From Burkholderiaceae bacterium (GTDB lineage Bacteria; Pseudomonadota; Gammaproteobacteria; Burkholderiales; Burkholderiaceae_C): a stretch of DNA of 64,000 bases. Positions 9,027 through 17,976 of the stretch are shown here, piece by piece. The stretch covers positions 1 through 64,000 of the forward strand of contig CAKKRJ010000007.1 of NCBI GenBank assembly GCA_919902775.1. Direction: 5' to 3'. The position numbers were made by a program, and so were the translations under genes. Under the pieces are notes generated by a model, which worked only from the letters and a program-made list of their open reading frames with translations, made no database searches and was not told the DNA's origin. The number at the start of each line of letters is the position of its first letter. Positions within the stretch are counted from its first letter, which is position 1.

Positions 9027-9072
9027 TCTTCAATTTTAGACATGCAGAGAATTTCATCCTCCAAACTCAGCC

Positions 9073-9087
9073 ATTCATGACATGAAT
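9073..9087. promoter_or_regulatory. Perfect palindrome, candidate Lrp-type operator
   Basis: ATTCATG-A-CATGAAT is a perfect 15-base odd palindrome in the 118-base divergent region between the Lrp gene and the oxidoreductase, 47 and 58 bases from the two start codons. The length, AT-rich flanks and placement fit an Lrp-family operator. Confidence 0.55.
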
Positions 9088-9144
9088 AAGGTATTTATTC
9101 GCGGATGAGCGGCCTATTCTTACTCCTCTATTCAGGAGACACGA

Positions 9145-12100
9145 ATGCCCCCAAACCAGCCCAGCACGGCCCCCAGCCTCGCCGATTTGCGCGACTACCA
9201 ACTCAAGGACAACGTCTGGGCCACGCAAGGTGCGGTGTTTTTGTCGGGCACACAAGCGCTGGTGCGGCTGATGCTGATGCAGCGCCAAAGCGACGAGCGC
9301 CAGTCATGGAACACCCGAGGTTTCATCAGCGGTTACCGGGGCTCGCCACTGGGCATGGTCGATCAGGTGATCTGGAAACAGGGCGAAAAGTTCAAGGCCG
9401 CAGGCATCGAATTTGTGCCAGCCATCAACGAAGAGCTGGGCGCCACGCAAGTGCTGGGCACGCAGCGCGTGGAGTCCGACCCCGAGCGCACCGTGGATGG
9501 CGTGTTCGGCCTGTGGTACGGCAAGGGGCCGGGGGTCGATCGGGCGGGCGATGCGCTCAAGCACGGCAACGCCTATGGCTCTTCACCGCATGGCGGCGTG
9601 CTGGTGGTGGCGGGCGATGACCACGGCTGCGTGTCTTCTTCGATGCCCCACCAGAGCGACCAAGCGTTTCAGGCCTGGCACATGCCGGTGGTCTCGCCCG
9701 CCGATGTGTCGGAGCTGGTGAGCTTTGGTCTTTACGGCTTTGCGCTGTCGCGGTATTCGGGCGCCTGGGTGGGCATGACGGCTTTGTCTGAAGTGGTGGA
9801 AAGCAGCGCCACGGCGGATCTGGACGCCATCAACGCACAGCAAAACAGTTGGAAGAATCGGCAAGAAGTGCAAGCCCTGACCGGCCATGCCGAGCCCGCC
9901 GATGGCCTGCACTACCGCTGGCCCGATCTGCCGTCACTGCGCCTCGAATCGCGCCTGCAGGACAAGCTGAGTGCGGTGGCCGCCTTTGCGCAGGTCAACA
10001 GCATTGACCGCCAGGTCATCGTCAGCCCGCAGGCCCACATCGGCATCGTCACGGCGGGCAAGGCCCACCACGACCTGATGGAGGTGTTTCGCCGATTGGG
10101 CCTGAGCGCAGCCTCACTGGCCGCGGCCGGTGTGCGCGTGACCAAATTGGGCCTGACCTTCCCGATCGAGTCCACCCGCATGCAGGTGTTTTCACAAGGC
10201 CTGCGCGAGATCCTGGTGATCGAAGAAAAAGCGCCCATCGTCGAGCAGCAATTGCGCGACCTGTTTTACAACGCGCCTTCGCGCCCAGGCATCGTGGGCA
10301 AGCGCGACGCACAAGGTCAGGCCCTGTTGTCTGCGCTGGGCGAATTGCGGCCTTCGCGCCTGATCGTGCAGGTGGCCGAATGGTTGCAACAGCACACCGG
10401 CTCGGCGCTCAACATCCCGCACCTGTTGGTGCGCGACTTCGTCCCCGCCGAGATGCTGAGCAACGCCAGCGATGCGGTCAAACGGCTGCCTTACTTTTGT
10501 GCCGGTTGCCCGCACAACACCTCGACCAAGGTACCCGAAGGCTCCACCGCACGCGCAGGCATTGGCTGCCACTTCATGGCCAACTGGATGGAGCGCGACA
10601 CGGAAGGCCTGATCCAGATGGGCGGCGAGGGCGTGGACTGGGTCTCGCATTCGCGCTTCACGCGCATGCCGCATGTCTTTCAGAACCTGGGCGATGGCAC
10701 GTATTACCACTCGGGCTACCTGGCCATCCGGCAAGCGGTCGCAGCGAAGGCGCGCATCACCTACAAGATTTTGTTCAACGACGCGGTGGCCATGACGGGC
10801 GGTCAACCGGTCGATGGCGTCATCAGCGTGGACGCCATCGCGCGCCAGGTCGAGAGCGAAGGCGTGCAGGCGCTGGCCATCGTGAGCGATGACATCGGCA
10901 AATTCAAGGTGCTGCAAAAACGCTTTCCAGCCATCGCCACGTTTCACCCGCGTGAAGACCTGGACGCGGTGCAGCGCCAGTTGCGCGAAGTGACGGGCGT
11001 GTCGGTGCTGATTTACGAGCAAACCTGCGCCGCCGAAAAGCGCCGCCGTCGCAAGAAGGGCGAGTTGGCCGACCCGGCGCGCCGCTTGATGGTCCACGAA
11101 GGGGTGTGCGAAGGCTGCGGTGACTGCGGCGTGCAAAGCAACTGCGTGGCCGTGCTGCCGCACGAAACGCCCTGGGGACGCAAGCGCAAGATCGACCAAA
11201 CCCATTGCAACAAGGACTATGCGTGCGCCAACGGTTTTTGTCCGAGCTTCGTCAGCGTGACCGGCGGCCGCCTGCGCCGCAAAACAGGCGCCTCGCCCGA
11301 AGCGCGCCAGCAATTTATGGCGCACGCTGCCCGCTTACCCGCCACCCACCCGCGCAACACCGACAGCCCCTGGGACTTGCTGATCACCGGCGTGGGCGGC
11401 ACCGGCGTGGTCACCGTGGGGGCGGTCATTGCCATGGCCGCGCACCTAGAGGGCCAGCAGGCCAGCGTGCTCGACTTCATGGGCTTTGCCCAAAAAGGCG
11501 GCTCGGTGCTGAGTTTTGTGCGCATTGCGCCCACGCGGCACCTGCTCAACCAGGTGCGCATCGACACCCAGCAAGCCGATGCGGTGCTGGCGTGCGACGC
11601 GGTGGTGGCAGCTACAGCCGAAGCCTTGCAAACCATCCGCCATGGCCGCACGCGTGTGCTGGTGAACGTGCACGAGACGCCCGTGGCCGATGCCGTGCGC
11701 CACCCGGATGCGCCAATGCACACCGACTTGCTGGTGGACAAAATGCGCTTTTCTGCGGGCGATGCGCAGGTGGAAACCTTTGATGCACAGGCCCTGGCCG
11801 AACAGGTGCTGGGCGATACGCTGGCCGCCAACATCCTGGCCATGGGTTATGCCTGGCAGCGGGGTCTGGTGCCCGTCAGCCTGGCGGCGCTGGAGCAGGC
11901 CATCCGGCTGAACAACGTGGCCGTGGACGCAAACCTGCTGGCCTTCACGGTGGGGCGGCTGGCGGCCGCCGACCCGATGGCCTTGCGCCTGTCTCCAACC
12001 GCTGAACCCGTGCCCGAGGGCCTGCACAGCTTCAGCGAACAAGCAACCAGCCACTTGGCGGCTTACCAGAACGCACGCTGGGCAGAACGCTACACGCGCT

Positions 12101-12717
12101 TCATGCGCGATGTGCAACAGGCCACGCGGGCCGCCCGTTTACCCGATGACGGCGTGGCTTTGACGGTGGCCCGCAGCCTGCACAAGCTCATGAGTTACAA
12201 GGACGAATACGAAGTGGCCCGGCTGTTCAGCGACAGCGCTTTCCAGGCGCAACTGGACGCGCAGTTTGAAGGCGATTACCGGCTGGCTTTTCACATGTCA
12301 CCGCCCGCGCTGTTCAAAGCCGCCCATGGCAAAACACCGCGCAAAGTCACCCTGGGGGCCTGGATGCGCCCGGTGCTGCAACTGCTGGCCAAGGGCAAGG
12401 TGTTGCGCGGCACGCTGCTGGACCCGTTTGGCCACACGCACGAGCGCCGCATGGAGCGCCAGTTGATCGACGCCTACACCGCACAAGTGCAGCAGTTGCT
12501 GCGCTTGGTCACGGCGGACAACGCCGCGCTGGTGCAGGGCATTTTGGCGCTGCCGCTGGCCATGCGCGGCTTCGGCCATGTGAAGGCCCGCAACGTGCGT
12601 GCCGCGCAGACCCAACAAGCCTGGTTGCTGCACCGACTCGACCCCACCCGTTACCCGCGTCCGCCAGAAGACAACCACTTGCAGCAGTTGCGCGGCATTG
12701 CTGTTCGCAGTGTCTGA
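9145..12717 (+). CDS. Indolepyruvate ferredoxin oxidoreductase, single-chain fusion
   Basis: A 1190-residue enzyme that decarboxylates aryl-pyruvates (and probably other 2-oxo acids) to acyl-CoA with ferredoxin as acceptor. It joins the pieces that are separate IorA and IorB subunits in archaea. The pyrimidine-binding part opens with GFISGYRGSPLG near residue 57. The TPP part follows at about 440-600, with a CAGCPHNTST motif and GIGCHFMANWM. A 4Fe-4S cluster region has Cys655, 658, 661 and 667 and a second Cys set near 690-700. The gamma part starts GVGGTGVVTVGAVIAMAA, and the last 200 residues are a conserved C-terminal domain. ATG 9145 has AGGAG 7 bases upstream. It is paired with the divergent Lrp regulator and is typical of aerobic betaproteobacteria. 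Confidence 0.95.
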   Translation: MPPNQPSTAPSLADLRDYQLKDNVWATQGAVFLSGTQALVRLMLMQRQSDERQSWNTRGFISGYRGSPLGMVDQVIWKQGEKFKAAGIEFVPAINEELGATQVLGTQRVESDPERTVDGVFGLWYGKGPGVDRAGDALKHGNAYGSSPHGGVLVVAGDDHGCVSSSMPHQSDQAFQAWHMPVVSPADVSELVSFGLYGFALSRYSGAWVGMTALSEVVESSATADLDAINAQQNSWKNRQEVQALTGHAEPADGLHYRWPDLPSLRLESRLQDKLSAVAAFAQVNSIDRQVIVSPQAHIGIVTAGKAHHDLMEVFRRLGLSAASLAAAGVRVTKLGLTFPIESTRMQVFSQGLREILVIEEKAPIVEQQLRDLFYNAPSRPGIVGKRDAQGQALLSALGELRPSRLIVQVAEWLQQHTGSALNIPHLLVRDFVPAEMLSNASDAVKRLPYFCAGCPHNTSTKVPEGSTARAGIGCHFMANWMERDTEGLIQMGGEGVDWVSHSRFTRMPHVFQNLGDGTYYHSGYLAIRQAVAAKARITYKILFNDAVAMTGGQPVDGVISVDAIARQVESEGVQALAIVSDDIGKFKVLQKRFPAIATFHPREDLDAVQRQLREVTGVSVLIYEQTCAAEKRRRRKKGELADPARRLMVHEGVCEGCGDCGVQSNCVAVLPHETPWGRKRKIDQTHCNKDYACANGFCPSFVSVTGGRLRRKTGASPEARQQFMAHAARLPATHPRNTDSPWDLLITGVGGTGVVTVGAVIAMAAHLEGQQASVLDFMGFAQKGGSVLSFVRIAPTRHLLNQVRIDTQQADAVLACDAVVAATAEALQTIRHGRTRVLVNVHETPVADAVRHPDAPMHTDLLVDKMRFSAGDAQVETFDAQALAEQVLGDTLAANILAMGYAWQRGLVPVSLAALEQAIRLNNVAVDANLLAFTVGRLAAADPMALRLSPTAEPVPEGLHSFSEQATSHLAAYQNARWAERYTRFMRDVQQATRAARLPDDGVALTVARSLHKLMSYKDEYEVARLFSDSAFQAQLDAQFEGDYRLAFHMSPPALFKAAHGKTPRKVTLGAWMRPVLQLLAKGKVLRGTLLDPFGHTHERRMERQLIDAYTAQVQQLLRLVTADNAALVQGILALPLAMRGFGHVKARNVRAAQTQQAWLLHRLDPTRYPRPPEDNHLQQLRGIAVRSV

Positions 12718-12723
12718 GCGGTG

Positions 12724-13962
12724 TCAGCCAAACCGCGCAGGCGCATACGGGGTCGGGTCCACCCAGGTGGGTTCACCGCAGACCATCTCGGCGAGCAATC
12801 GACCGGCCACCGGCCCCAGCGTGAAGCCCTGGTGCGCGTGGCCAAAGTTGAACCACAGGCCTTTGTGGCGCGGTGCAGGCCCCATCACGGGCAGCATGTC
12901 GGCGGTGCAAGGGCGCGCGCCCAACCAGGGCGGCTCGGGCAGGGGCTCACCCAGATCGACCAACTCACGCGCCAGTGCTTCGGCCTTGGCCAGTTGCACT
13001 GGCGAGGGCGCTGCGTCGATGGGCGCAAATTCAGCGCCCGTGGTCAGGCGCAAGCCACGCTGCATGGGAGCCAGCACATAACCGCGTTCGGCGTCGAGCA
13101 GCGGCTGCTGCACCTGGGCAGGTGATCGGTAATGTTGGTGGTAGCCGCGTTTGATGAACAACGGAAAACGGTAACCCAACGTGCGGATCTGCCCGTCTGC
13201 CCACGGCCCCAGGGCCAGCACCGCTTGTGCGGCCTGCACACGGCCTTCGCTGGTCTGTACCGACCAGCCAGCACCTTGCGCCTGCAGGCTGGCCGCGTCG
13301 CCGGTCAGCACACGCCCACCCCGCGCCACAAACAGGTCGGCATAGCGCTGCACCAATGCGCCGGGGTGGTTCACCGCCCAAGGGTCCAGCCAATGCACAG
13401 CACCCGCCAAAGGCCTGCGCAAGGCGGGTTCGGCCTGCGCCAGCTGGGCGGAGTTTTCGGCCTTCGAGCGCACCCCAAAACGCGTGCGCAAATCTTCTGC
13501 GCGCTGGGCCGCCTCATCGAACGCTGCGGACGTGCGAAACACGAAGCGGAACCCTTCACGCGCCACCAAATCTTGCGCACCCGCAGCGGCGATCAGCAGG
13601 TCGTGCTCGTCTGTGGCGTGGGCGATCAAGCGGCTGTAGGCCTCGGTGGCCTGCGCATGGGCCGCAGGATGGGAATGGCGAAAGTAGCTGAGCAGCGCTC
13701 CAGCCATCTGCCACAGGCCACGCGCATGCCAATGCACTTCGGCGCCACGGCCCACGGCCGCATTGAACAAAAAACCCGGCTCGCGGGGAAAAGCATACGG
13801 CTCCACCGCCTCGCGCTGGATCAGGCCCGCGTTGCCAAACGACGTTTCCTGTCCCGGCGCACGGCGGTCCACCAGCACCACATCAAAACCCCGTTGCTGC
13901 AAATGCAAGGCAGTACAAGTGCCGACCATGCCAGCACCTAAAACCAAGATAGAGGAGGCCAT
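12724..13962 (-). CDS. FAD-dependent amino-acid oxidoreductase, DadA-like
   Basis: A 412-residue flavoprotein of the DAO/DadA family. The N-terminus SSILVLGAGMVGTCTALHLQ is the dinucleotide fold, followed by DRRAPGQETSFGNAGLIQ, and the C-terminal GLWFNFGHAHQGFTLGPVAGR closes the FAD site. Members oxidise D-amino acids, transferring electrons to the respiratory chain. It is the last gene of the tetR-Bug-amidase operon, 6 bases after the amidase stop. An amidase releasing an amino acid that this enzyme then oxidises is a plausible pair (inference). Substrate unproven. Confidence 0.88.
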   Translation of the reverse strand: MASSILVLGAGMVGTCTALHLQQRGFDVVLVDRRAPGQETSFGNAGLIQREAVEPYAFPREPGFLFNAAVGRGAEVHWHARGLWQMAGALLSYFRHSHPAAHAQATEAYSRLIAHATDEHDLLIAAAGAQDLVAREGFRFVFRTSAAFDEAAQRAEDLRTRFGVRSKAENSAQLAQAEPALRRPLAGAVHWLDPWAVNHPGALVQRYADLFVARGGRVLTGDAASLQAQGAGWSVQTSEGRVQAAQAVLALGPWADGQIRTLGYRFPLFIKRGYHQHYRSPAQVQQPLLDAERGYVLAPMQRGLRLTTGAEFAPIDAAPSPVQLAKAEALARELVDLGEPLPEPPWLGARPCTADMLPVMGPAPRHKGLWFNFGHAHQGFTLGPVAGRLLAEMVCGEPTWVDPTPYAPARFG

Positions 13963-13968
13963 GGCGCT

Positions 13969-15480
13969 TCAGACCGCGTTGCGGGTGTCGACCCGCGTGG
14001 TGCCCGACAGAACAGGCGGGTGCGTCACGATGCTTTTGAGCTCAGGACGGGCTTGCTGCAGCGCGGTCATGTCGGGCCGAGGCCGGCTGAAACCGGGCTG
14101 TGTCTGGCCCCATTGCTCCAGCGCTGCAGCCATGCGCAACAGCTGCGCATCGCGGTGCAGCGGGCCGATCAGCTGCAAGCCAAATGGCATGCCCGCTTCG
14201 TCGCAGCCCAGGGGTAAAGACAGCGCCGGGTTGGTGGCCAGGGTGACCATGTAGGTCAGGCTCAGCCACTCGTAATAGTTGCGCTGCTTCTGACCATCGA
14301 CCACTTCGGCGTACAGCTGCGTCCAGGGAAACGGCGACAGGGGCGTGACCGGCGACAAGATCAGGTCGTAGTGCCCGAACGCCGCCTGGAATTGCCGGTT
14401 GATGCGTGTTTGCGCCAGGTGCGACCAGGCCCGGTCGGCCAAGGTGATGCTGGCGGCCATCTCCACATTGGCCCGCACATTGGGCCCCAGCGTCTCGGGC
14501 TGGGTGCGGTAAACCTCTTCGAAGGCGGCAAAAAAACTCTCGGCCCGGATCACGTCAAAGCAGCGATGCCCGTCGCTCAGGTTCCAGTCCAGGGGTTCGC
14601 ACACCGCCACTTCACGCGACAGCGCTTGCACGCGCTCGCGAAACGCACGGCGGACAATCGGGTCCACCGCGCAAGCGCCAAAGTCTTCGGTGTAGGCCAC
14701 ACGCAACTGGCGCAAATCGGCCGGCTGAACCGGCCAAAAGGCCTCGTGCTGCACGCCCAGGCTCAAGGGGTCCATGGGGTGCGGGCCGACACTGGCCTGC
14801 ATCATGAACGCGGTATCGGCGACATCGCGGCCCATGGGGCCCAGCACCGAAATCGCCGACCAGCCGAGCGGGCGCATGTCGTTGGCCACCAAGCCCGGCG
14901 AAGGCCGCAGCCCCACCACACCACACAGCGCCGAAGGGATGCGCAGCGAGCCCCCCGTGTCGGAACCCGTGCACAGCGGCAGCATGTCACACGCCAAGGC
15001 GGCGGCCGAGCCCCCCGAAGAACCACCGGCATTGAGCGCCGGGTTGAAGGGGTTGCCCGTGGCACCCCAAACCGGGTTGCGGCTGTTGGCCCCTGCGCCC
15101 ATGTCGGGCGTGTTGGTCTTGGCCGTGACAATGGCCCCGGCCTGGCGCAAGCGCGCCACGTACGACACGTCCTGCTCCGGCACATGGCCACGCAAACGCA
15201 CATTGCCACTGGTGGTCAGCAGCCCGGCGGTGGCCTGCAGGTCTTTCACCCCCAAGGGCAAGCCATGCAGCAGCGGCAAAGGCGCACCGCGCATGACCTG
15301 TGCTTCGGCTTCGCGGGCCGTGGCCAATGCGCGCTCGTAGTCGGTCGCGCAGATCGCGTTGACGGCCGGGTTGTAGGTTTCGATCTGGTCGATGCACGCC
15401 TGCATCAACGCGACCGGCGAGAGTTGCTTTTCACCGATCTGGCGGCGCAATTCAACCGCGCTCAGTTCCAGCAAAGACAT
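13969..15480 (-). CDS. Amidase (amidase-signature family)
   Basis: A 503-residue serine hydrolase cleaving an amide. The Ser-cisSer-Lys triad is visible: Lys79 in LPLGVKDLQ, cis-Ser154 in NAGGSSGGSAAA and nucleophile Ser178 in TGSDTGGSLRIP. I prefer ATG 15480 (MSLLELSAVELRRQ), which has GGAG upstream; an overlapping GTG at 15489 is the alternative. The N-terminus overlaps or touches the stop of the Bug gene (15486), indicating translational coupling. Not GatA in context, since gatCB are absent. Substrate unknown. Confidence 0.92.
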   Translation of the reverse strand: MSLLELSAVELRRQIGEKQLSPVALMQACIDQIETYNPAVNAICATDYERALATAREAEAQVMRGAPLPLLHGLPLGVKDLQATAGLLTTSGNVRLRGHVPEQDVSYVARLRQAGAIVTAKTNTPDMGAGANSRNPVWGATGNPFNPALNAGGSSGGSAAALACDMLPLCTGSDTGGSLRIPSALCGVVGLRPSPGLVANDMRPLGWSAISVLGPMGRDVADTAFMMQASVGPHPMDPLSLGVQHEAFWPVQPADLRQLRVAYTEDFGACAVDPIVRRAFRERVQALSREVAVCEPLDWNLSDGHRCFDVIRAESFFAAFEEVYRTQPETLGPNVRANVEMAASITLADRAWSHLAQTRINRQFQAAFGHYDLILSPVTPLSPFPWTQLYAEVVDGQKQRNYYEWLSLTYMVTLATNPALSLPLGCDEAGMPFGLQLIGPLHRDAQLLRMAAALEQWGQTQPGFSRPRPDMTALQQARPELKSIVTHPPVLSGTTRVDTRNAV

Positions 15481-15485
15481 GGCAC

Positions 15486-16442
15486 TCACTCCACCGGAAT
15501 GTTGGCGCGGTGCACATAGGCCCGCAGCAGCGGCAGCTCTTGCGCCACTTTCGTGTCATAGACGCTGCCAGGCTGGAACAACACGTCCAAGCCCACTTTT
15601 TGCAAATCGGCTTTGACGGCGGGATCGTTCAAGCTGTCCTTGAGGGCTTGGGTCAGCTTGCCACTGACTTCGGCGGGCATGCCACGGCGGCCGACAAACC
15701 CGATCCACGGCACCATTTCATAGTCAGGAAAACCCGCTTCGGCCACCGTGGGCACTTTCGGCATCTGTGGCGAACGCAGGCGTGTGGTCACGGCAATGGC
15801 TTTGACCTTGCCCGTGGCCATCTGCGGCATGGCGGCCACGCTGGTGTCAAAGCTGAGCGGAATCTGGCCGCCGATCAAATCCGTCATGGCCGGCGCGCTG
15901 CCGCGATAAGCCACATGCACCATGTTGGCACCGGTCATGACCTTGAACATTTCACCCGCCAAATGCGCCGACGTGCCCACACCAAACGAGCCAAAGTTCA
16001 GGCCTTTGGAGTCACGCCGAGCCAACTCCAGCAACTCCTTGACGCTGTTGGCGGGCACTTTGGGGTGGGCCAGCAACACCAGCGGCGAGCTGCCGATGAG
16101 GCCAATCGACTCAAAGTCCTTTTGCGGGTCGTAGGGCAAATTCTTCTTCAGTGCGGCATTGACCGTGAAGGTGGTGTTGGACGAAATCAGCAAGGTGTAG
16201 CCGTCTGGTGCCGACTTGGCCACCAACGTGGCCCCGATGGCTGTACCGGCACCGGCCTTGTTTTCCACAATCACCGTCTGCCCCAGACGCTGGCCCAATG
16301 GGCCCGCCAGCTTGCGCGCCAGGATGTCTGTGGCCCCGCCCGGCGGGTAGGGCACCACCAGCGTGATGGGCTTGTCTGGATAGGCGGCGTGGGCCAACAA
16401 ATTGACACCGCACAACAGCGCGGCCAACAAGGTCTTTTTCAT
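15486..16442 (-). CDS. Bug/TctC-family periplasmic binding protein (amidase-linked)
   Basis: A 318-residue solute-binding protein. Signal peptide MKKTLLAALLCGVNLLAHA is followed by YPDKPITLVVPYPPGGATD, ENKAGAGTAIGA and YRGSAPAMTDLIGGQIPLSF, the Bug family pattern. ATG 16442 lies one base after the tetR stop, so the two are coupled. The amidase gene follows with a short overlap. It probably captures the amide substrate for the operon; no TctAB partner is present. Ligand unknown. Confidence 0.92.
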   Translation of the reverse strand: MKKTLLAALLCGVNLLAHAAYPDKPITLVVPYPPGGATDILARKLAGPLGQRLGQTVIVENKAGAGTAIGATLVAKSAPDGYTLLISSNTTFTVNAALKKNLPYDPQKDFESIGLIGSSPLVLLAHPKVPANSVKELLELARRDSKGLNFGSFGVGTSAHLAGEMFKVMTGANMVHVAYRGSAPAMTDLIGGQIPLSFDTSVAAMPQMATGKVKAIAVTTRLRSPQMPKVPTVAEAGFPDYEMVPWIGFVGRRGMPAEVSGKLTQALKDSLNDPAVKADLQKVGLDVLFQPGSVYDTKVAQELPLLRAYVHRANIPVE

Positions 16443-16443
16443 G

Positions 16444-17043
16444 TCATGTCTCCTGGGTCTGAAACGATTGAAGGTATTGCGACAACACCTGCAGCTGCTC
16501 GGGAACAGCGGCTGCCGGGGAAAACGGTGCGACCAGCCCCATGCCGCGCAAGGCGGACAAGACAAACTGGACGCGGGCCTCGGCCTGGGGGCCACGGCAC
16601 ATTTCTGGAAAACTCTGGCCCATGCGTTGCTGCAAGCTGGCCGTGAGCAGGCCTCGGCGCGCGACGATGTGAGCGACCATGCCTTCGTCTTCGCGCGCGG
16701 CCAGATAGGCCGACCAAGCCACGGCGAAACGCGGATGCCCATACAACGTGGCCCACGCCTGCTGCACAAAATGGTCGGCACGCCGCTGCAGGGGCCAGTC
16801 TGCGGGGGGCCAGAAATCACTGGCTTCCTCCAGCTGCGCGATCAAGCGGGTGATCACCTCCAGCATCAACGCCGCCTTGGACGTGAAGTGGTGCTGCACC
16901 GCCCCAGCCGTCATGCCAGCGGCCCGGGCCACTTCGTGCACCGACAGTTGCCCGTGGCCCTTGGTGTGCATCAGATCCAGGGCCGCACCCAGCAAACGCT
17001 CACGCGTCTGTTCGCTTTTGATTTGGTGCAGAGTGCGGGTCAT
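16444..17043 (-). CDS. TetR-family repressor of the Bug-amidase-DadA operon
   Basis: A 199-residue TetR protein with N-terminal helix-turn-helix (about residues 10-55: TRERLLGAALDLMHTKG, then VHEVARAAGMTAGAVQHHFTSK). The C-terminal ligand domain has the usual divergent sequence. It is the first gene of its own operon, so it should autoregulate. A near-perfect 28-base palindrome lies just upstream of its start codon. The effector is probably the amide or amino acid handled by the downstream enzymes (inference). Confidence 0.92.
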   Translation of the reverse strand: MTRTLHQIKSEQTRERLLGAALDLMHTKGHGQLSVHEVARAAGMTAGAVQHHFTSKAALMLEVITRLIAQLEEASDFWPPADWPLQRRADHFVQQAWATLYGHPRFAVAWSAYLAAREDEGMVAHIVARRGLLTASLQQRMGQSFPEMCRGPQAEARVQFVLSALRGMGLVAPFSPAAAVPEQLQVLSQYLQSFQTQET

Positions 17044-17056
17044 GTTCGGTGGTTGG

Positions 17057-17084
17057 AAATTGCATTATGGTCGTATTGCAATTT
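17057..17084. promoter_or_regulatory. Candidate TetR operator
   Basis: AAATTGCA (17057-17064) pairs with TGCAATTT (17077-17084), and inside these 3 of the remaining 6 positions also pair, giving an almost full 28-base dyad. It sits 14 bases upstream of the tetR start on the minus strand, where an operator would block the operon promoter. It may also affect the divergent thioesterase gene. Confidence 0.7.
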
Positions 17085-17181
17085 ATTCCCACCCGTGCAA
17101 ACCCTCAAAAGCAACCCCCTCCACTCCTTTTGAACCCCAGTGCGCTGTGATGGAAAATCCACGCTTCACAAGGACCCTGCC

Positions 17182-17601
17182 ATGCCCGACATCCCTCTCC
17201 GCCGCGAAGCCCTGCAACAAGCCCTGTCCGACTTGTTCGCCCCTTGGGTGCAAGCGCTGGGCTTGCAAGTCGAGCGCTTTGACGCCGACAGCGTGACGCT
17301 GCGCCTGCCGCAAAACGACCAACTCGTGCGGGTGGGTGGCATGCTGTGCGGCCAAGCCATGATGGCGGCGGCCGACACGGCCATGGTGTTGGCACTCATC
17401 CACCACTTTGGCCAGTTCAGGCCCTGCAGCACGGTGCAGTTGTCCAGCAGTTTCATGAAGCCGCTGTCAGGACAAGATGCGCTCATCACCGCCCGGCTCT
17501 TGCGCGTTGGCAAGGCCATGGCCTTTGGCGAGATGGATTTGTCGGGGGCCGAAGACGGCAAAAGCGTCTTTCGGGCCAGCACCACGTATGCGCTGATGTG
17601 A
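17182..17601 (+). CDS. PaaI-family hot-dog thioesterase
   Basis: A 139-residue single hot-dog domain. Family features are VRVGGMLCGQAMMAAADTAMVLAL (helix with the catalytic acidic residue), the TVQLSSSFMKPL strand, and the closing strand KSVFRASTTYALM. Such proteins hydrolyse acyl-CoA or aryl-CoA thioesters in the cytosol. The usual HG near the helix is replaced by GGMLCG, so the call is at the family level only. Start ATG 17182 has an AAGGA site. It is divergent from the tetR operon. Confidence 0.82.
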   Translation: MPDIPLRREALQQALSDLFAPWVQALGLQVERFDADSVTLRLPQNDQLVRVGGMLCGQAMMAAADTAMVLALIHHFGQFRPCSTVQLSSSFMKPLSGQDALITARLLRVGKAMAFGEMDLSGAEDGKSVFRASTTYALM

Positions 17602-17685
17602 GACCAGCCCACCAACGGGGGTGGTGAACAACACCGCCCCCACGCCCTCGGACCAGGCTGTCAGCCAGCCATGGCCTGGCTTGGC

Positions 17686-17691
17686 TACAAT
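17686..17691 (+). promoter_or_regulatory. Possible -10 box before the 44-residue gene
   Basis: TACAAT lies 27 bases upstream of the start codon at 17719. No good -35 is seen at the right distance, so this is only suggestive. Confidence 0.3.
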
Positions 17692-17718
17692 ACGCCCATT
17701 CTTGTTTTGAGGTTCCCC

Positions 17719-17853
17719 ATGTCTGCTCACAACGACACACACACATCCGACGATCCCGTGGAAAACGTGGTCAAGCACATTCCCGTGGTCATTCCGGCCG
17801 CTGGCGCCTTGCTGATTTTCTTGCTGGCCTTCATTGCCGTGTACATGGGCTGA
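17719..17853 (+). CDS. Small single-pass membrane protein (44 residues)
   Basis: MSAHNDTHTSDDPVENVVKH, then one hydrophobic helix (IPVVIPAAGALLIFLLAFIAVYMG) ending at the C-terminus. The soluble acidic/His-rich head and terminal helix suggest a cytosolic-in inner-membrane peptide. It has its own upstream space and a strong terminator directly behind, which supports a real gene. I do not recognise a named family. Cytochrome-oxidase-associated peptides have a similar shape but nothing here supports that role. Confidence 0.65.
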   Translation: MSAHNDTHTSDDPVENVVKHIPVVIPAAGALLIFLLAFIAVYMG

Positions 17854-17911
17854 GGCTTTCGCGCAGCTTCGCGCCCCCAATTGGCCGTCTTTTCAGGCGG
17901 CAACCCAGCAC

Positions 17912-17948
17912 AACCCGCAACAGCTTCGGCTTTGCGGGTTTTGTTTTT
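17912..17948 (+). terminator. Strong terminator between small membrane gene and modC
   Basis: AACCCGCAA (17912-17920) pairs with TTGCGGGTT (17932-17940) around an inner AGC-TTCG-GCT cap, followed by TTGTTTTT. It ends the rightward small gene; a weaker leftward action on modC is possible. Confidence 0.9.
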
Positions 17949-17976
17949 GGGCCCTTCCCAGCCTGCACCTCCCGGG

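Noticed and set aside
10192..11325. A 377-codon open frame on the minus strand
   Set aside because: It lies wholly inside the indolepyruvate oxidoreductase, antisense, and its His/Gly/Ala-rich translation is the usual by-product of high-GC coding DNA.
14371..15519. A 382-codon plus-strand open frame
   Set aside because: It is antisense to the amidase, which has all catalytic residues.
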